A stretch of DNA of 64,000 nt from Bolinopsis microptera (lineage: Eukaryota > Ctenophora > Tentaculata > Lobata > Bolinopsidae). The position numbers and the translations under genes were made by a program. The stretch covers positions 14,916,340 to 14,980,339 of the forward strand of contig NC_087081.1 of the NCBI RefSeq assembly GCF_026151205.1. Reading direction: 5' to 3'. The notes under the pieces are model-generated. The model was not told the DNA's origin and ran no database searches. It saw only the letters and a list, made by a program, of their open reading frames with translations. Positions 42,437-53,050 of this stretch are shown in pieces (positions within the stretch are counted from its first letter, which is position 1; each line of letters opens with the position of its first letter).

Positions 42437-42983
42437 CCCATTCCTAGAAATCCAGGTGTCTAACAATGTTTGTGTGCTATCACTGCACTTGTTATTGTTT
42501 TCAGTGGAACAGCTTCTGCCCAACCGGTGAACTTGTCAATGATGACTAATATCATAGTGTACTTTTCTTTATTATCTGGCAACGGACCCAGAAGATCGAA
42601 CGATATGATATCATTGGGGTGGGTTCCATAAAATGGTGATAAAGGCGCTTTCGGTTTCCTTTTCTGGCTTTTTAAAGTGCAAGAGTCGTTCTCTGATTCT
42701 TCCTAAAGTTTTGTAAATTCTGAGATGCCCCGAAGCGGGAAGATCGTGACAGAATTGTATGACTGTTTCGTGATAATATTTTTGGGCCTTTTCCCTCTCC
42801 TACCCATTTTCTCACAACTGACAGCACAGGGTCATTTTTCTGCGCTTCCAACAAGACAGTTTTTTCAATAATTTTTAAGCTTGATGACTGCTCTTTCGGC
42901 GTGTTATTTTGAATGTCACTTTCGCTCGGACTGTCTCCGGGAAGTGAATTTTGGACGCTCCTCACCTTCTGCTGTGTTTTCAT
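42437..42983 (-). pseudogene. Ty3/gypsy-type pol fragment (integrase)
   Basis: Read on the minus strand in shifted frames: an EAQKNDPVLSVVRKW segment typical of the region before integrase, an HH-type zinc-finger remnant (HDLPASGHLRIYKTLG) lacking a clear CC pair, then integrase core sequence with FDLLGPLPDN, the first catalytic Asp context, followed by VIIDKFTGWAEAVPL. Similarity stops at GLP near 42437, before the second catalytic Asp. Frameshifts separate the zinc finger and core. No LTRs were found nearby. A dead fragment. Confidence 0.8.
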
Positions 42984-43254
42984 AATGCAATACTGAGTTT
43001 ATTGCATTACTCTGCAGTACTGGTTCAACTGTGATGTTATTTGCAGTGGTTATATTCTAAGTAGATATGGCAGGTTTCTCTTCTATTGGAGCGTTTTCAA
43101 ACTTCACCTTTTTATCGTAGTTTTCAAATTCTTCATCATTTTTGTTAAGTCTCTTTGAGAGGGACAGGACAAGAGATACACTTTATTGGTGAAACATGAA
43201 AGGCTAAAATAGTAGCATTTGGTTAGTAACATAAATCAACAATATAACAGTCCT

Positions 43255-43545
43255 CTTCCGCAGGCATTAGGTTGGTCAGACCCAGGCACCTTGGTATTCT
43301 ACAGTATAAAGGAAGGGAAAGCATGGGGTGACGACAACATAGCCCCAGAAGTCTTAAAACGATGCGACCTTGATCAAATTGTCTTAGACTTATGTAACAA
43401 TGCTCTATTGAAAGGTGAGAAACCAGACAAATGGTCAACTGCCAACATTATACCAATTCCAAGGAAGGGCGACCTTAGCGAACCCATGAACTAATACTAT
43501 CGGGGAATAAGCTTTTCATCCCTAGTTGCCAATCAGTTAAGGGGT
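43255..43545 (+). pseudogene. LINE reverse-transcriptase N-terminal fragment
   Basis: GKAWGDDNIAPEVLKRCD, then NNALLKGEKPDKWSTANI, IPIPRKGDLSEPMN and, after an in-frame stop, YRGISFSSL. This is the start of a non-LTR RT domain (KA.G.D.I..E, P..W..., I.PI.K.GD, YR.IS). It lacks all catalytic motifs. Confidence 0.8.
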
Positions 43546-43807
43546 AGCCTGATTTATAGATAGGAGTGATAATACTGGTATGCCATGGAAGTCAAATATG
43601 AGGAGTAGGATTGGTAGACATCAATGTAATACTGAATGGAGTTGGGTTAGAAAAATATAAGAGATACGATGGTTTAACTTGTAGAAGCTTTCAATAAACA
43701 TGTGTTAATCGTCGTCAGCTGAATGTGTTGGGGTGGACAATGCTTATATGTGATGGAGTGGTGTCAAGGATGGAGGGTTGGGGTGGGGGTATGTACAATG
43801 TCAATAA

Positions 43808-44718
43808 AAATTTAGGCTTCTGTTGAGGTTGAGAAGGAAATGCCAGATGGTCTGGACTTTAAGAATTTGGCAATTTTAGGAAGGATGGGGTCCCAGAGGA
43901 AACTACATTTGGGTGCACGGTCTGTTCTGTTCATGGCTGGTTGTCGTATTTGTATAGTTGCGTGTTCTGTGAGGTCAAGTTGGGAGCGTGAGGTGAGAGA
44001 TTTGAGGACTTCGATGTTGTTCCAGGAGATGGTGTGGCCGGTGGTCAGGGCATGATGTGCAGGGGCTGATTTGATTCTGTCTGTGGATTCGTCAATGGCG
44101 TTGTTGAGTCTGTAACATCGTTCGTGTTCTTTCATGCGGTGAATCAAGGGTCTGTAAGTCTGTCCGGGGTATTTTGAGGAGCACTGTGAGCCTAGGAAAT
44201 TTCGTAGATGGTGTTGGGAGTGAGATGAGTAGGGGGTGTGGTCTTCGTTTTGGTGAGGAGGTTGCGGAGGGAGGTAGCCGAGGAGTGGGTGACTTTGATG
44301 TCGTGTTGTCCGAGTATCTTGGAGATGGGTTTGGATAGGGAGGGATGGAAAGGAAGAGAAACACTAAGGGCATGTTCACGGGTCTGTCGGTTGAATGAGG
44401 CTAGGGATTGGTGGCGAGGGGGGTTGGTGAATTTCCGTTGTACTTCGTCCATGATGGTGGTGATGCGGTGGGGAGGGAAGCCGTTCTGGAGGCAAACGTG
44501 TCGTACTGTCTGGAGTTCGTCGTCAAGGTGTTGGGGTGAGCAGATGTTGTGGGCTCTTCTGGTCAGTGATAGGATGACTGCGTTCTTAGATGAGTTGGTG
44601 GTGCAGGAGGAGTACTTGGTGTAGAGGTTGGTGTGGGTGGGTTTTCTGTAGACTGATGTGGATTTGTCAGGGTGGATGAGAACGTCAAGGAAGGGTATAG
44701 TATATATACCCTTCCTAT
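43808..44718 (-). pseudogene. Penelope-like element fragment: RT C-terminus plus GIY-YIG endonuclease
   Basis: The minus strand reads IPFLDVLIHPDK..SVYRKPTHTN near 44700-44620, the end of Penelope RT, then LPFHPSLSKPISKILGQHDI near 44350 and TIYEIS. After a frameshift near 44190 it continues QCSSKYPGQTYRPLIHRMKE then TTGHTISWNNIEVLKS, which is the GIY-YIG region (conserved R and H positions, and the GH.I.W....VL end). Penelope-like elements combine exactly these two domains. 5'-truncated and frameshifted, so inactive. A GGAAGGGTATA/TATACCCTTCC inverted repeat sits at its 5' boundary (44689-44715). Confidence 0.85.
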
Positions 44719-45244
44719 ATATGGGTATATATATCTCAATGTAATATTTTTAAAACTATTTTAGACGATTTGAATAAAAGAAATATTGATTTGAATAATG
44801 GTGACGACTTGACAGACTTAAGGCACTTAGCCTCGAACCGCCAATTGTGGAGAAATTTATTTTGAATTTGTTTAGTTCGATAATTTTAGTTTTAAGTTAA
44901 ATTTTTTGCATAATTTTTGATAATTTCAGTTTTAAGTTCCATTTTTTGCATTTATAGTAAGTTTTCAGTTCTGCAAGTCTTTTAACTTTAAGTAGACTTA
45001 TCAGGTCTTTAGGATGTTCTTAGCAACTACTTTGGATTTGTGTAAAGTTTGATAATAATAATGCCATGGATAGTCCTCTAGAAAAGATGATGCGGTAAAG
45101 TGGTTTTCTTTGACGATAATGAGAAATCGGCTGTCATCTGTGTCATTGCATCAGTACGTGAGTCAATCAAACAAAAAAGCTAAGAGACTTGCATATGAGC
45201 GGGATATAAATACATCATTTCATTTAATAATTCGCTTTGTCAAC
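44719..45244. other. AT-rich spacer
   Basis: Contains a duplicated TTTTAAGTT...ATTTTTTGCAT phrase (44880-44955). No gene seen. Confidence 0.4.
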
Positions 45245-45256
45245 ATCTTGGAAGTC

Positions 45257-48200
45257 TGATGCTTCGTGGCTCGCTCTTAGAGAAAGCAACAAGCAATACA
45301 ACAAGATCCTGTCCAACTCCCAGCGCAATGCGTGGCGGAAATTCTGCGCAGACACAGAATCGGTTAAGGAATCTGGAAGGATGAACAAGATTCTGAAAAC
45401 CTGTACTGACACCAATAACAAACTTGAAGCCGTTTATAAACCAAATGGCGAACTCACAAAAAACGCAGAGGAGACACTGGAGGTCATGACACAAACCCAC
45501 TTCAAGGAGAGTGTTACTGATCCGCCAGTTCCGCCTCTCTGCCCCATACCCATCTCCACAGACTTACTAGACAAAATCTACAGCCCTGAAAGAATCGAAA
45601 AGGCTCTTCTATCCTTCGATCCCTTGAAGGCTGCAGGACCTGACACTCTAAAACCTATCATATTCCAGAAAGCCTGGGCTCATATCAAAGACATAACAAA
45701 AAACATTATGACAAAAAACCATGAAACGCAACACATCCCAACTTTGTGGAGGGACTCTCTTGGAATCTTTCTCCCTAAGCCTGGAAAAACCGACTACAAC
45801 AAAGCTAAGTCATTTCGAACGATCACTCTTTCGCCTGTGATGTTAAAGTTGCAGGAGAAAGTGATCTTATGGCATATGCAACATGACCTCAACATAGCTA
45901 ATGATATCAACAAACGACAATTCGGCTTTAAGAAGGGCTGCTCCACAGAAGCGGCACTTCATAAAGTTACTCACACCATTGAGCGCAGAATAGCCAAGAA
46001 AGGATATGTCCTAGGTGTCTTTCTAGATATAGAGGGCGCCCTCGACAATGTCTCGTTCAAGGCTATCTCTGAAGCAGTCAAGGCTACGAAAGTGGACTTG
46101 GCTACAGTCATCATCAACATGGTAACCAATCGATTCATCACACTAAATCATAAGGATAAGTCGAGAAGGGTACGGATCAGGCGAGGTTGCCCCCAAGGAG
46201 GCATTCTCTCTCCTTTTCTCTGGAACCTGGTAGTCGACGATCTCCTTTCCTTTACCGCAAAAGACATCCCGGGTTACCTGCAAGCCTTTGCGGATGATCT
46301 GTTGTCTCTAGCGGAAGGGGATGATTTAGACATCATCTGGGACCGAACATGCAAAACTATTAAAACGATAGAAAATTGGTGCAGAACCAAAGAGCTATCT
46401 ATTAGCGCCCTTAAAACTCAGATAGTCATGTTTACCTGGAATAGTAAGTGGACTCTAAGACCTATAACAGTTGGCAACAACATTATAGGTCTTTCCAAGT
46501 CTGCTAAATTTCTAGGAGTGACCTTGGACAGCAAACTCAACTTCAATGAACATATCATCAACACCACCAAAAAAGCCACGGCATCCCTCATGCAATGTCG
46601 AAGAGCTGTCGGCCCCACATGGGGTATGAGCCCCAAAACATGCAAATGGATGTACACGGCTGTCATCCGTCCAATCCTATCCTACTGCTGTAGCATATGG
46701 ATCAGGGCCACTCAAACGGACTATAACGCGAAGAAACTCAAACGTGTTCAGGCATTGGCACTCAGAATGATGTCTGGCAGAGACAAAAGGATTTCGCGAT
46801 TATTTTGGCCAAAAATCGCGGTACCGCGAAATTTAACAGGCTATATATTAAACTATACATAAAATTTGTCGCGGAGAATGGGAAATTTCGCGATTTCGTA
46901 CATGCCGCGAAATCCTTTTGTCCCTGATGTCTGGTGCCATGCCAAGCACACCTTTTATCGCATTGAATCACCTCACCGACACTTCTGACATCATACTGTT
47001 CCTGCAAGGTGAAGCAGCAAAGGGTGCGGTCAGGCTACAAGCTTATGGCAGCCTCACTCTTGAAACTATCGCCTTCAGGAAGGGAACTATCAAAAATCAT
47101 ACCACTATCAACAAACAATTCATGGCAGACCTCATTATCCCACCTAGAGCAACAAGAGACCTAACAACACCAACCATGATGCTGGGACGGCACTTCACCG
47201 TCACAACTCCTGGAGCCGATAACACTGAATATAGAAATTCACTTCAAAACACCATTGACAACATTACCAGTGAAACAATCACCTGCTACACTGACGGGTC
47301 ACTCACAGACTCAGGATGCGGGGCTGGCTATATCATCACAACTGACAACAATAACACCACCCTTGAAGAAAGATCATTCAAGCTCCCTGATTATTGCACT
47401 GTTTACCAAACAGAGCTCACCGCCATCATTGAAGCTTGCAAATATCTCTCTACCTATACCAACACACATATCATCATATGGTCTGCCGTCTGACAGTCTC
47501 TCATCTATACAAGCTATCTCTGCGCTTTCAACGCGGAGTAGAACTACAAGAGACTGTTACGACTCTCTTAATGCACTCGGATCCAACAACACGCTAGAGA
47601 TACGATGGATTGCAGCACACATCGGATTGTGGGGGAACGAAAAAGCAGATGAGCTGGCCAAGCTTGGTACAACCAGTGAATCCACTTTAAAGTGTCCAAT
47701 TCCACAATCCTACATCAAGCGTCAAATCGACAACAAAGGCAACAGACTGAATCAGGAAACTTGGTTAACTGACGGTCCCAGACACACCAAACTGACACTC
47801 GGCCACAAGCATACCAAAATCATCAAAAACCTCAACACTACACTCAGCAAAAACAGACAAGATTACAGAACTGCAGTTCACCTCATCACGGGTCACTGCG
47901 GCTTAAACAAACACCTTCACACCATTTGCAAATCAAACACCAGTGCTTGTCCTATGTGCGGCGACGGAGAGGAAACTGTCTCACACTTCCTTGGACAGTG
48001 TCCAGCTATTGCCCAAATTAGAGGTCAATATTTCCAGGACTACTACCTCTCTGTCAATGACATATTCGACAACCAACACATCACCACAATTGTCAATTTC
48101 GCAAACCGCACCAAACGCTTAATTGTGCCGGAAGAGCTGGATCAGACCGGGGTGACTTAAAGTATTATCTCATATGCTGTCTCGTCTCGTTTTACTTTTC

Positions 48201-48401
48201 CAAACCCAGCTGGCATTTAAGCGTATCATTTTGACTCATATTGCATATATCATCTTACACCATCCTCCACCAATCACTCTGATTTCACCGGCAACCTTCC
48301 CCAAGGTTGCCACACCCCAGAGGTAGGCAGAGCATCTCAATGCTATCCTTTCGTGGGCTATCTTGGCCCAACCTCTCTTAAAAATAAAAATAAAAAAAAA
48401 A
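45257..48401 (+). mobile_element. 5'-truncated LINE with RT, RNase H and zinc knuckle, flanked by a 12-bp target duplication
   Basis: ATCTTGGAAGTC occurs at 45245-45256 and again at 48402-48413, directly after an A-rich tail (AAAATAAAAATAAAAAAAAA). This is a textbook target-site duplication. The ORF holds RT: FLDIEGALD (~residue 265), CPQGGILSPF (~320), FADD (~350). After the MITE at 46778-46926, RNase H follows: CYTDGS (47281), TELTAI, SDSLSSI, NEKADELAK. The zinc knuckle is C-x2-C-x8-H-x4-C (CPMC...HFLGQC, ~47950). It lacks the endonuclease. RNase H plus the C-terminal knuckle suggests an I/Jockey-group relative. Broken by the MITE and by a 7-bp duplication at ~47482-47488, but otherwise fresh-looking. 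It lies ~80 bp past the MFS stop codon, in antisense. Confidence 0.93.
46778..46926. mobile_element. 149-bp hAT-like MITE inserted in the LINE ORF
   Basis: Ends CAGAGACAAAAGGATTTCGC and (reverse complement of the other end) CAGGGACAAAAGGATTTCGC, flanked by 8-bp direct repeats ATGTCTGG (46770-46777 and 46927-46934). CAGRG ends with 8-bp duplications are diagnostic of hAT elements. Removing the insert and one duplication rejoins the LINE frame at the LRMMSG/AMPSTPF junction. No ORF; internal CGCGAAAT copies are further inverted repeats. Confidence 0.92.
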
Positions 48402-48494
48402 ATCTTGGAAGTCGATCCACTGTTTTTTAACCATCGCAATGTAAAGGCTGCCTTTAGTTTCAAATTATGGGCATCCATGATGTTTCCGGTTTGG

Positions 48495-50164
48495 TTACCA
48501 TTGCTCTCCCATAGAATTTACTACTATGATCTGAACAACACTCAGCACCAAGCCAGCGATGATAGCAATTTGCGGTGAAGCAAAAGAAACCAAAGCAGTG
48601 CCGGCTACCGCTGCCATCGAACCTGCACCTTGGACTATGCCAGATCCAATAGCCATCCCATTTTTTCCGAAATATCGAACGTCGTAGCTCATGTAAGTCT
48701 TTTCCATTGAGATCATCCCGTATACCAATTTCCCTAAAAATGTCGTGACCAAAATAACGATAAGGTTTTCTTCAATGAGCAGCAACATCATGTAGCTGGC
48801 TAAAATAATCACTGCAAGCAGGGTGTACAAAATTCTAAATCTAATCCTCTTCCTGATTATCGGAGATGCAATTCTTCCTAGTCCTGCTGCTCCCGAGACA
48901 AATGCTAGGAGGAAGAATTGAGTTCCTTGAGTGACTGTTTCACAGTTGGTACCTTCTCCTCCAACTTCTCTTACGTTGAAATGTCGTATCAATGAAGGTA
49001 AGAGTAGAATAGTCCCCCAGCCTTGGTAGCTATTAATAGCGGCAAAAAAGCACAGTTTCAATAGTCTCATTTTAAAATTTGGTACATCCACAGCTTCAGC
49101 TTTAACTTCTCCATTTCCAGTTGGTTCTGTTTGGTTGATTGTTTCCAAATTCGAGTTGTTTGTTAAGAAAATGTGCAGGATCAAAATTGGAGGAATAAAA
49201 ATTGGGATAGAGGCGATAAGCAGGAAAGTTCTCCAGCCGAGCAGATCTAGACTGAAATACGCGATAACTGGAATCCAGATACTACCTACAGAGTAACCTA
49301 AGCTGCTAACCAGTACTAAAGTATTCACAACCTCCTTACTGCTAGCTTTCTCGGCCTGAAACACGCAGGTGACAGAAATGTTTAATCCCACAGTGAAGCC
49401 GATGAGGGCCCTTGAGAGTAGGAGAGTCAGGTAGTTCCCCGCCACAGAACAGACGATGGTGCTCACTATACTACCGTAGATGGACAGGAGGATAGTTTCT
49501 CGTCGGCCGAATCTGCAATTAGGATAATTTGAGGGAATTGAACAGTTCTCAACAACCAAAAAGGAGCAACTTAACACCAAACCATGATGTTGCCTAGTAA
49601 TAGTATAAACGGTACAGTTTTTAACTATTACAAAAGCTCTTACCGAATAGATAAGGGACCTGCAGCAAAGGTAGTAATTCCCATTGTTAAATAAAGAATG
49701 CAGCCAAGAATTCCTTCCTGCCAATCATTTACTCCACTTTCGCAGGCCACGTATTGTGTAATAACACCTGCAGAATTTTAAAGTCATGCAAAATACTTGA
49801 CAATGGGTAGCATAATGTTCACAAGAAATTACTGGGCCGCGCTCAGCCTGTCATTCCGCCTAATCTCTATTCTAACATATTTGTGTTTATGAACATGATA
49901 GCCTGAGGTCCCCAGGTAAACAAGAAACTGCTTAATCTGTTAATTTCAATTCAGTTTTTTCAAAGTTATCATTCTTATGAAGCTCAAATTCCCAAAAATA
50001 CCTGGTAAATATATCTCAATGCCATCCCCGATATTGATAAGCAGTCCAAAGAAAAGAAGAATCCAATCCTTTCTTGTCCAATCCTTTCTTGTCCCATCCT
50101 TTCTTGTCCAAGTATCGTCCGTCTTTTGGAGAAGATCACTTTGTTCGTCTGAGCTTTCTCCCAT
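48495..50164 (-). CDS. Major facilitator superfamily transporter, three exons
   Basis: Exons in transcript order: 50164-50002, 49767-49644, 49512-48495; 434 residues plus stop; both introns GT-AG with matching phases. The start MGESSDEQSDLL is followed by a Thr-Arg-Lys-Asp repeat, then TM1 (WILLFFGLLINIGDGIEIYL). Loop 2-3 signature AGPLSIRFGRR (G-x3-D/R-x-G-R-R type, Asp replaced by Ile) spans intron 2. About 12 hydrophobic segments are visible, with a hydrophilic central loop (NNSNLETINQTEPTGNGEVK). The arrangement resembles SV2/SLC22-like MFS proteins (GDGIE..LPG at TM1), so organic-ion or metabolite transport at a membrane is likely; substrate unknown. Intron 1 carries the ~85-bp mini-element (49834-49919). 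A LINE sits in antisense ~80 bp beyond the stop, probably in the 3'UTR. Confidence 0.88.
49834..49919 (+). mobile_element. ~85-bp mini-element, copy 3, in MFS intron 1
   Basis: Nearly identical to 37916-37998 apart from a short difference at TCTATTCT(AACATATT). Same end structure. Confidence 0.75.
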
Positions 50165-50259
50165 TATATTAGTAGCTGTTAAAATGAGATCTAAGCAAAA
50201 AAAGCAAAGCTGCAGCACAATAGCTTATATTGTTCATGTTGCACTGCCGGCCAACAAAT

Positions 50260-51060
50260 TTTATGTTTTGCTGCTGTAAATAATCCATTTTTGTGGAATA
50301 TTATGCCGAGATAGCAGTATTTTTCGGTGTGCTGGTTGGGCTGACCTCCCAATGCAAATGTTTCACAGGACTGCTTTCTTTTGGGAGGGCTGAATATAAC
50401 AATCTCAGTTTTTAAAATATTTACTTCAAGGCCCATGGAGTTACAGAAATTAAATAAAATGTTGACATTGACGTGGGACTTAGAGCAAGAAGGACAAGAT
50501 CGTCAGCCCAGAGCAGATGTGATATCAGAACATCAGCAAGAGCTGGGTAGTCACCAGCAGATTTCAGGAGAGATGAAAAGTCATTAATATAGATTTTAAG
50601 AAGGTCTGGTGATAGGGGGTGTTCTTGCTTCGTTCCTTTGCCAATATTAATTTAAGGCGACAAGAGTTTGGAAATTTTTATATATGGGCAATTGAGTTTT
50701 TGTAAATATCACTTAAGCAGTTGAAGAAGTTGAAGAAGTTACCGGTTATTCCAAGGAATGCAATTTTGCACAGAAGGAGGTCCATACATACAGTGTCAAA
50801 GGCCTTTCTTAGATCAACAAAGCATGCATAAAGACGAGCTTTTAAACTTTTGTGTATTTGTCAATGACTGTCTTGAGGGTGAAAATGTGATCGTTAGTTT
50901 GGGCACCCTTCGAAAGTCCAAGCTGTTCTTTTGGGTCAGGACAGTAGAGCTTTTTGAAGTGTAAGAGACGTTCAAGTATAATGCTAGAGAACAGCTTATC
51001 CATACAACTGCCAACTGCTAACGCTCTGTAGACTGTAATTGTCTGGGCTGAAGGGGTAGG
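50260..51060 (-). pseudogene. LINE reverse-transcriptase fragment (most complete of three)
   Basis: Minus-strand reading in several frames: CMDKLFSS.ILERLLHFKK, then a TNDHIFTLKTVIDKY-like and YACFVDLRKAFDTV segment (catalytic Asp in FVDLRKAFD), GITGNFFN, DIYKNSIAHIKISK, KQEHPLSPDLLKIYINDFS, SHLLWADDLVLLAL (the YADD-type centre), then GLEVNILKTEIVIFSPPKRK and YCYLGIIFHKNGLF. Frameshifts and stops make it dead. Copies at 54233-54740 and 59635-60140 share only the first half, breaking at AGTCACCAGCAGATTTC. Confidence 0.85.
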
Positions 51061-51390
51061 GCCTGTCGTGATATCATGGATCGCTTAGGTTTCACCAGGA
51101 TCTGGTAGTCCTCATAATTCTACGGCCTATGTGTATCATTCGTCATCTCGCACAACTCATTAAGAATCTTATGAATTTGGCATAAGAAAATTTGCAGCCT
51201 TAAAATTGGGTAACAGGGAGCTGACCAGGCCAGAACCCAGTTGATTGGGTCTGAGGTCACGTGATTATGAGCCTGAGGTCACGTGACTATGACGTCACCA
51301 GAGCTTGTTCTCCGATTCCCGCTCATTGGACCAGGTGAGCTAGCATGCTTGTGAATGTGAGTGTAAGTACAGCTGTACTGTAGTTTATAT

Positions 51391-52140
51391 CCACCAGCGT
51401 GCGCTTTTTCGCATAGCGGGCTCTCACCAGCCCGCTGTCAAAGGGCCCGATATCTCTACAGCCCGCTCATGATATAGCCCGCTAACAAGTGACATTTAAT
51501 TTGACCAGTAGCAATATAGCCCGGAGTTCTCTAAAATATTTTCAGTTTCTGTATCGTCTCCATGTGAAATTCCTTATTACACTGACTATATTATATACAT
51601 TTTATTTTTGTGTCCGGTAGGGCTGCTCAAGCAGCTCGTGAGCAGATGACATGATACTTTGATTTATATCAAAGTTATTATAACACACTACATAATACAC
51701 ATCAGCACTATAATCCCCCTATATTATTGATATTCATCGTCACTGACATTACATTCATTATTCCCACGGCCCAGGAATGCAGTGCATCTCCAGCCCCTAT
51801 ATACGACACAGCCCTTTATGATTGGCTTACATTGAACACGTGACGTGTTACCATGGTTACAACAATTAGTGGCGACCTTTTCTAGAGTTGACTTTTATAT
51901 AAGCTCCATTGTTTATTTATAAAATTATATATTAACTGTAATACGCCCGCTGGTGGATATAATCCACATCACCTCGACCCGCGGGCGGAAAAATCGTATA
52001 GCACTCGGGCCCGATGGGCCCTCCGTGCTATACGAAAATATGTCCTCCTCAGGCTAGCGCCCTCGGGGACATATGAAATATTGCACGCGCGTGCGCGTGC
52101 AATATTTTGTTCCGCCCGCGAGTCTCCGGTGATATGTATA
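51391..52140 (+). mobile_element. 750-bp hairpin-rich element, copy 1
   Basis: Inserted into copy A at TTTATAT|CTAATCCC (compare the uninterrupted site at ~55062), with TATAT repeated on both sides. Left end CCACCAGCGTGCGCTTTTTC; right end CGGTGATATGTATA. Internal hairpins: AGCGGGCTCTCACCAGCCCG near 51415; CGTATAGCAC...GTGCTATACG with GGGCCC arms (51996-52035); ATATGTCCTCC...GGACATAT (52038-52074); AATATTGCACGCGC/GCGCGTGCAATATT (52077-52107). A CACGTGACGTGTTACCATGG block occurs at ~51837. No ORF. Confidence 0.88.
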
Positions 52141-52328
52141 TATATCTAATCCCCCCCCCCCCCCAAACAAAGAACTTAAACTTAAAGAGAACTGAATGTT
52201 AGTGAACTGGAAGTCAGAAGTGGAGCAGCTATATGAGGACAGCTGTGCTCATCGTATTTGGTCTCAACATTCCTCCTTGTCTGCTAACTTGTATCAAGAT
52301 ATATCTGTAGTCGCGTAGTTTAAGCGTA

Positions 52329-52841
52329 CCTTACAAGACTTTTTTGTGGCGGACCAATTTGCGACGACCGAAATTTTGGCGGTCCGAAAATATGGCGAAA
52401 TTGAACAAAAACCGTCACATTTCGGACGTCACAGAAAATAAGGGTATTTTTCATCATTTTTGTGACAGTAAGCAGTAAGGAAATTTCTGAAATTCGGTAA
52501 AATCATGTTCAAACTTAGTCTGTATTAAGACTGTAAAACTTTCATGTTAGCACATACATGTATTTTAATGCAAATTTAAACTGTATTGCTTGACATTCAA
52601 TTCGTCATTGGTGTGGTGATAATTTGTCCCAAGATGCCAGAATTTATTTATTTATTTATTTATTTTACTTGATATTACTTTTTAGAAACAAAATAAAGCA
52701 GTGAAGGCACAGTCATTGAAATAAGCTAAAAGATAATGCGACGGATTTTATTACGACGACCGAAATTTTGGCGGTCCGAAAATATGGCGAAATTTTCGGA
52801 AAACCGCCACATTTCGTACGTTATAAATATGTCTTGTAAGG
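52329..52841. mobile_element. 513-bp TA-flanked MITE with CCTTACAAGAC ends
   Basis: Ends CCTTACAAGAC and GTCTTGTAAGG are perfect inverted repeats flanked by TA (52327-52328 and 52842-52843). The two other units show the empty site AAGCGTAGTTAAAC (~55247 and ~60639), proving insertion into a TA dinucleotide, as for Tc1/mariner-type elements. Two direct copies of GACCGAAATTTTGGCGGTCC lie inside (near 52368 and 52759). No ORF. Confidence 0.95.
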
Positions 52842-53050
52842 TAGTTAAACTGTGATGCACCCTGTTAAAAGAGCGAGGATTGTTTAGTTCATATGATCTA
52901 AATTGTTAAATTTAAATTTGTAAATGTTCAAGTAAAAGAATGCCGTTCTAAATAATAATTCCGCTGTAGTTTGCTTGTATCAAGATACCTTGCTGGCTTG
53001 TATCAAGCTATTACTTATAGCGGGCGGGGTGGGGGGGGGGGGGGGGGGGG

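Larger units (their letters stand above)
50547..53050. repeat. Tandem ~2.4-kb unit, copy A (partial, with two insertions)
   Basis: Aligns with 54235-55466 and 59640-61012: RT remnant, GGTCACGTGATTATGAGCCT block, poly-C (52149-52164), AACTTAAAGAGAACTGAATG, and a terminal poly-G (53031-53050). Contains insertions at 51391-52140 and 52329-52841 that are absent from the other copies. Confidence 0.88.

Noticed and set aside
44238-44624. 128-codon plus-strand ORF
   Set aside because: It is the antisense shadow of the Penelope fragment, whose conserved segments are on the minus strand.
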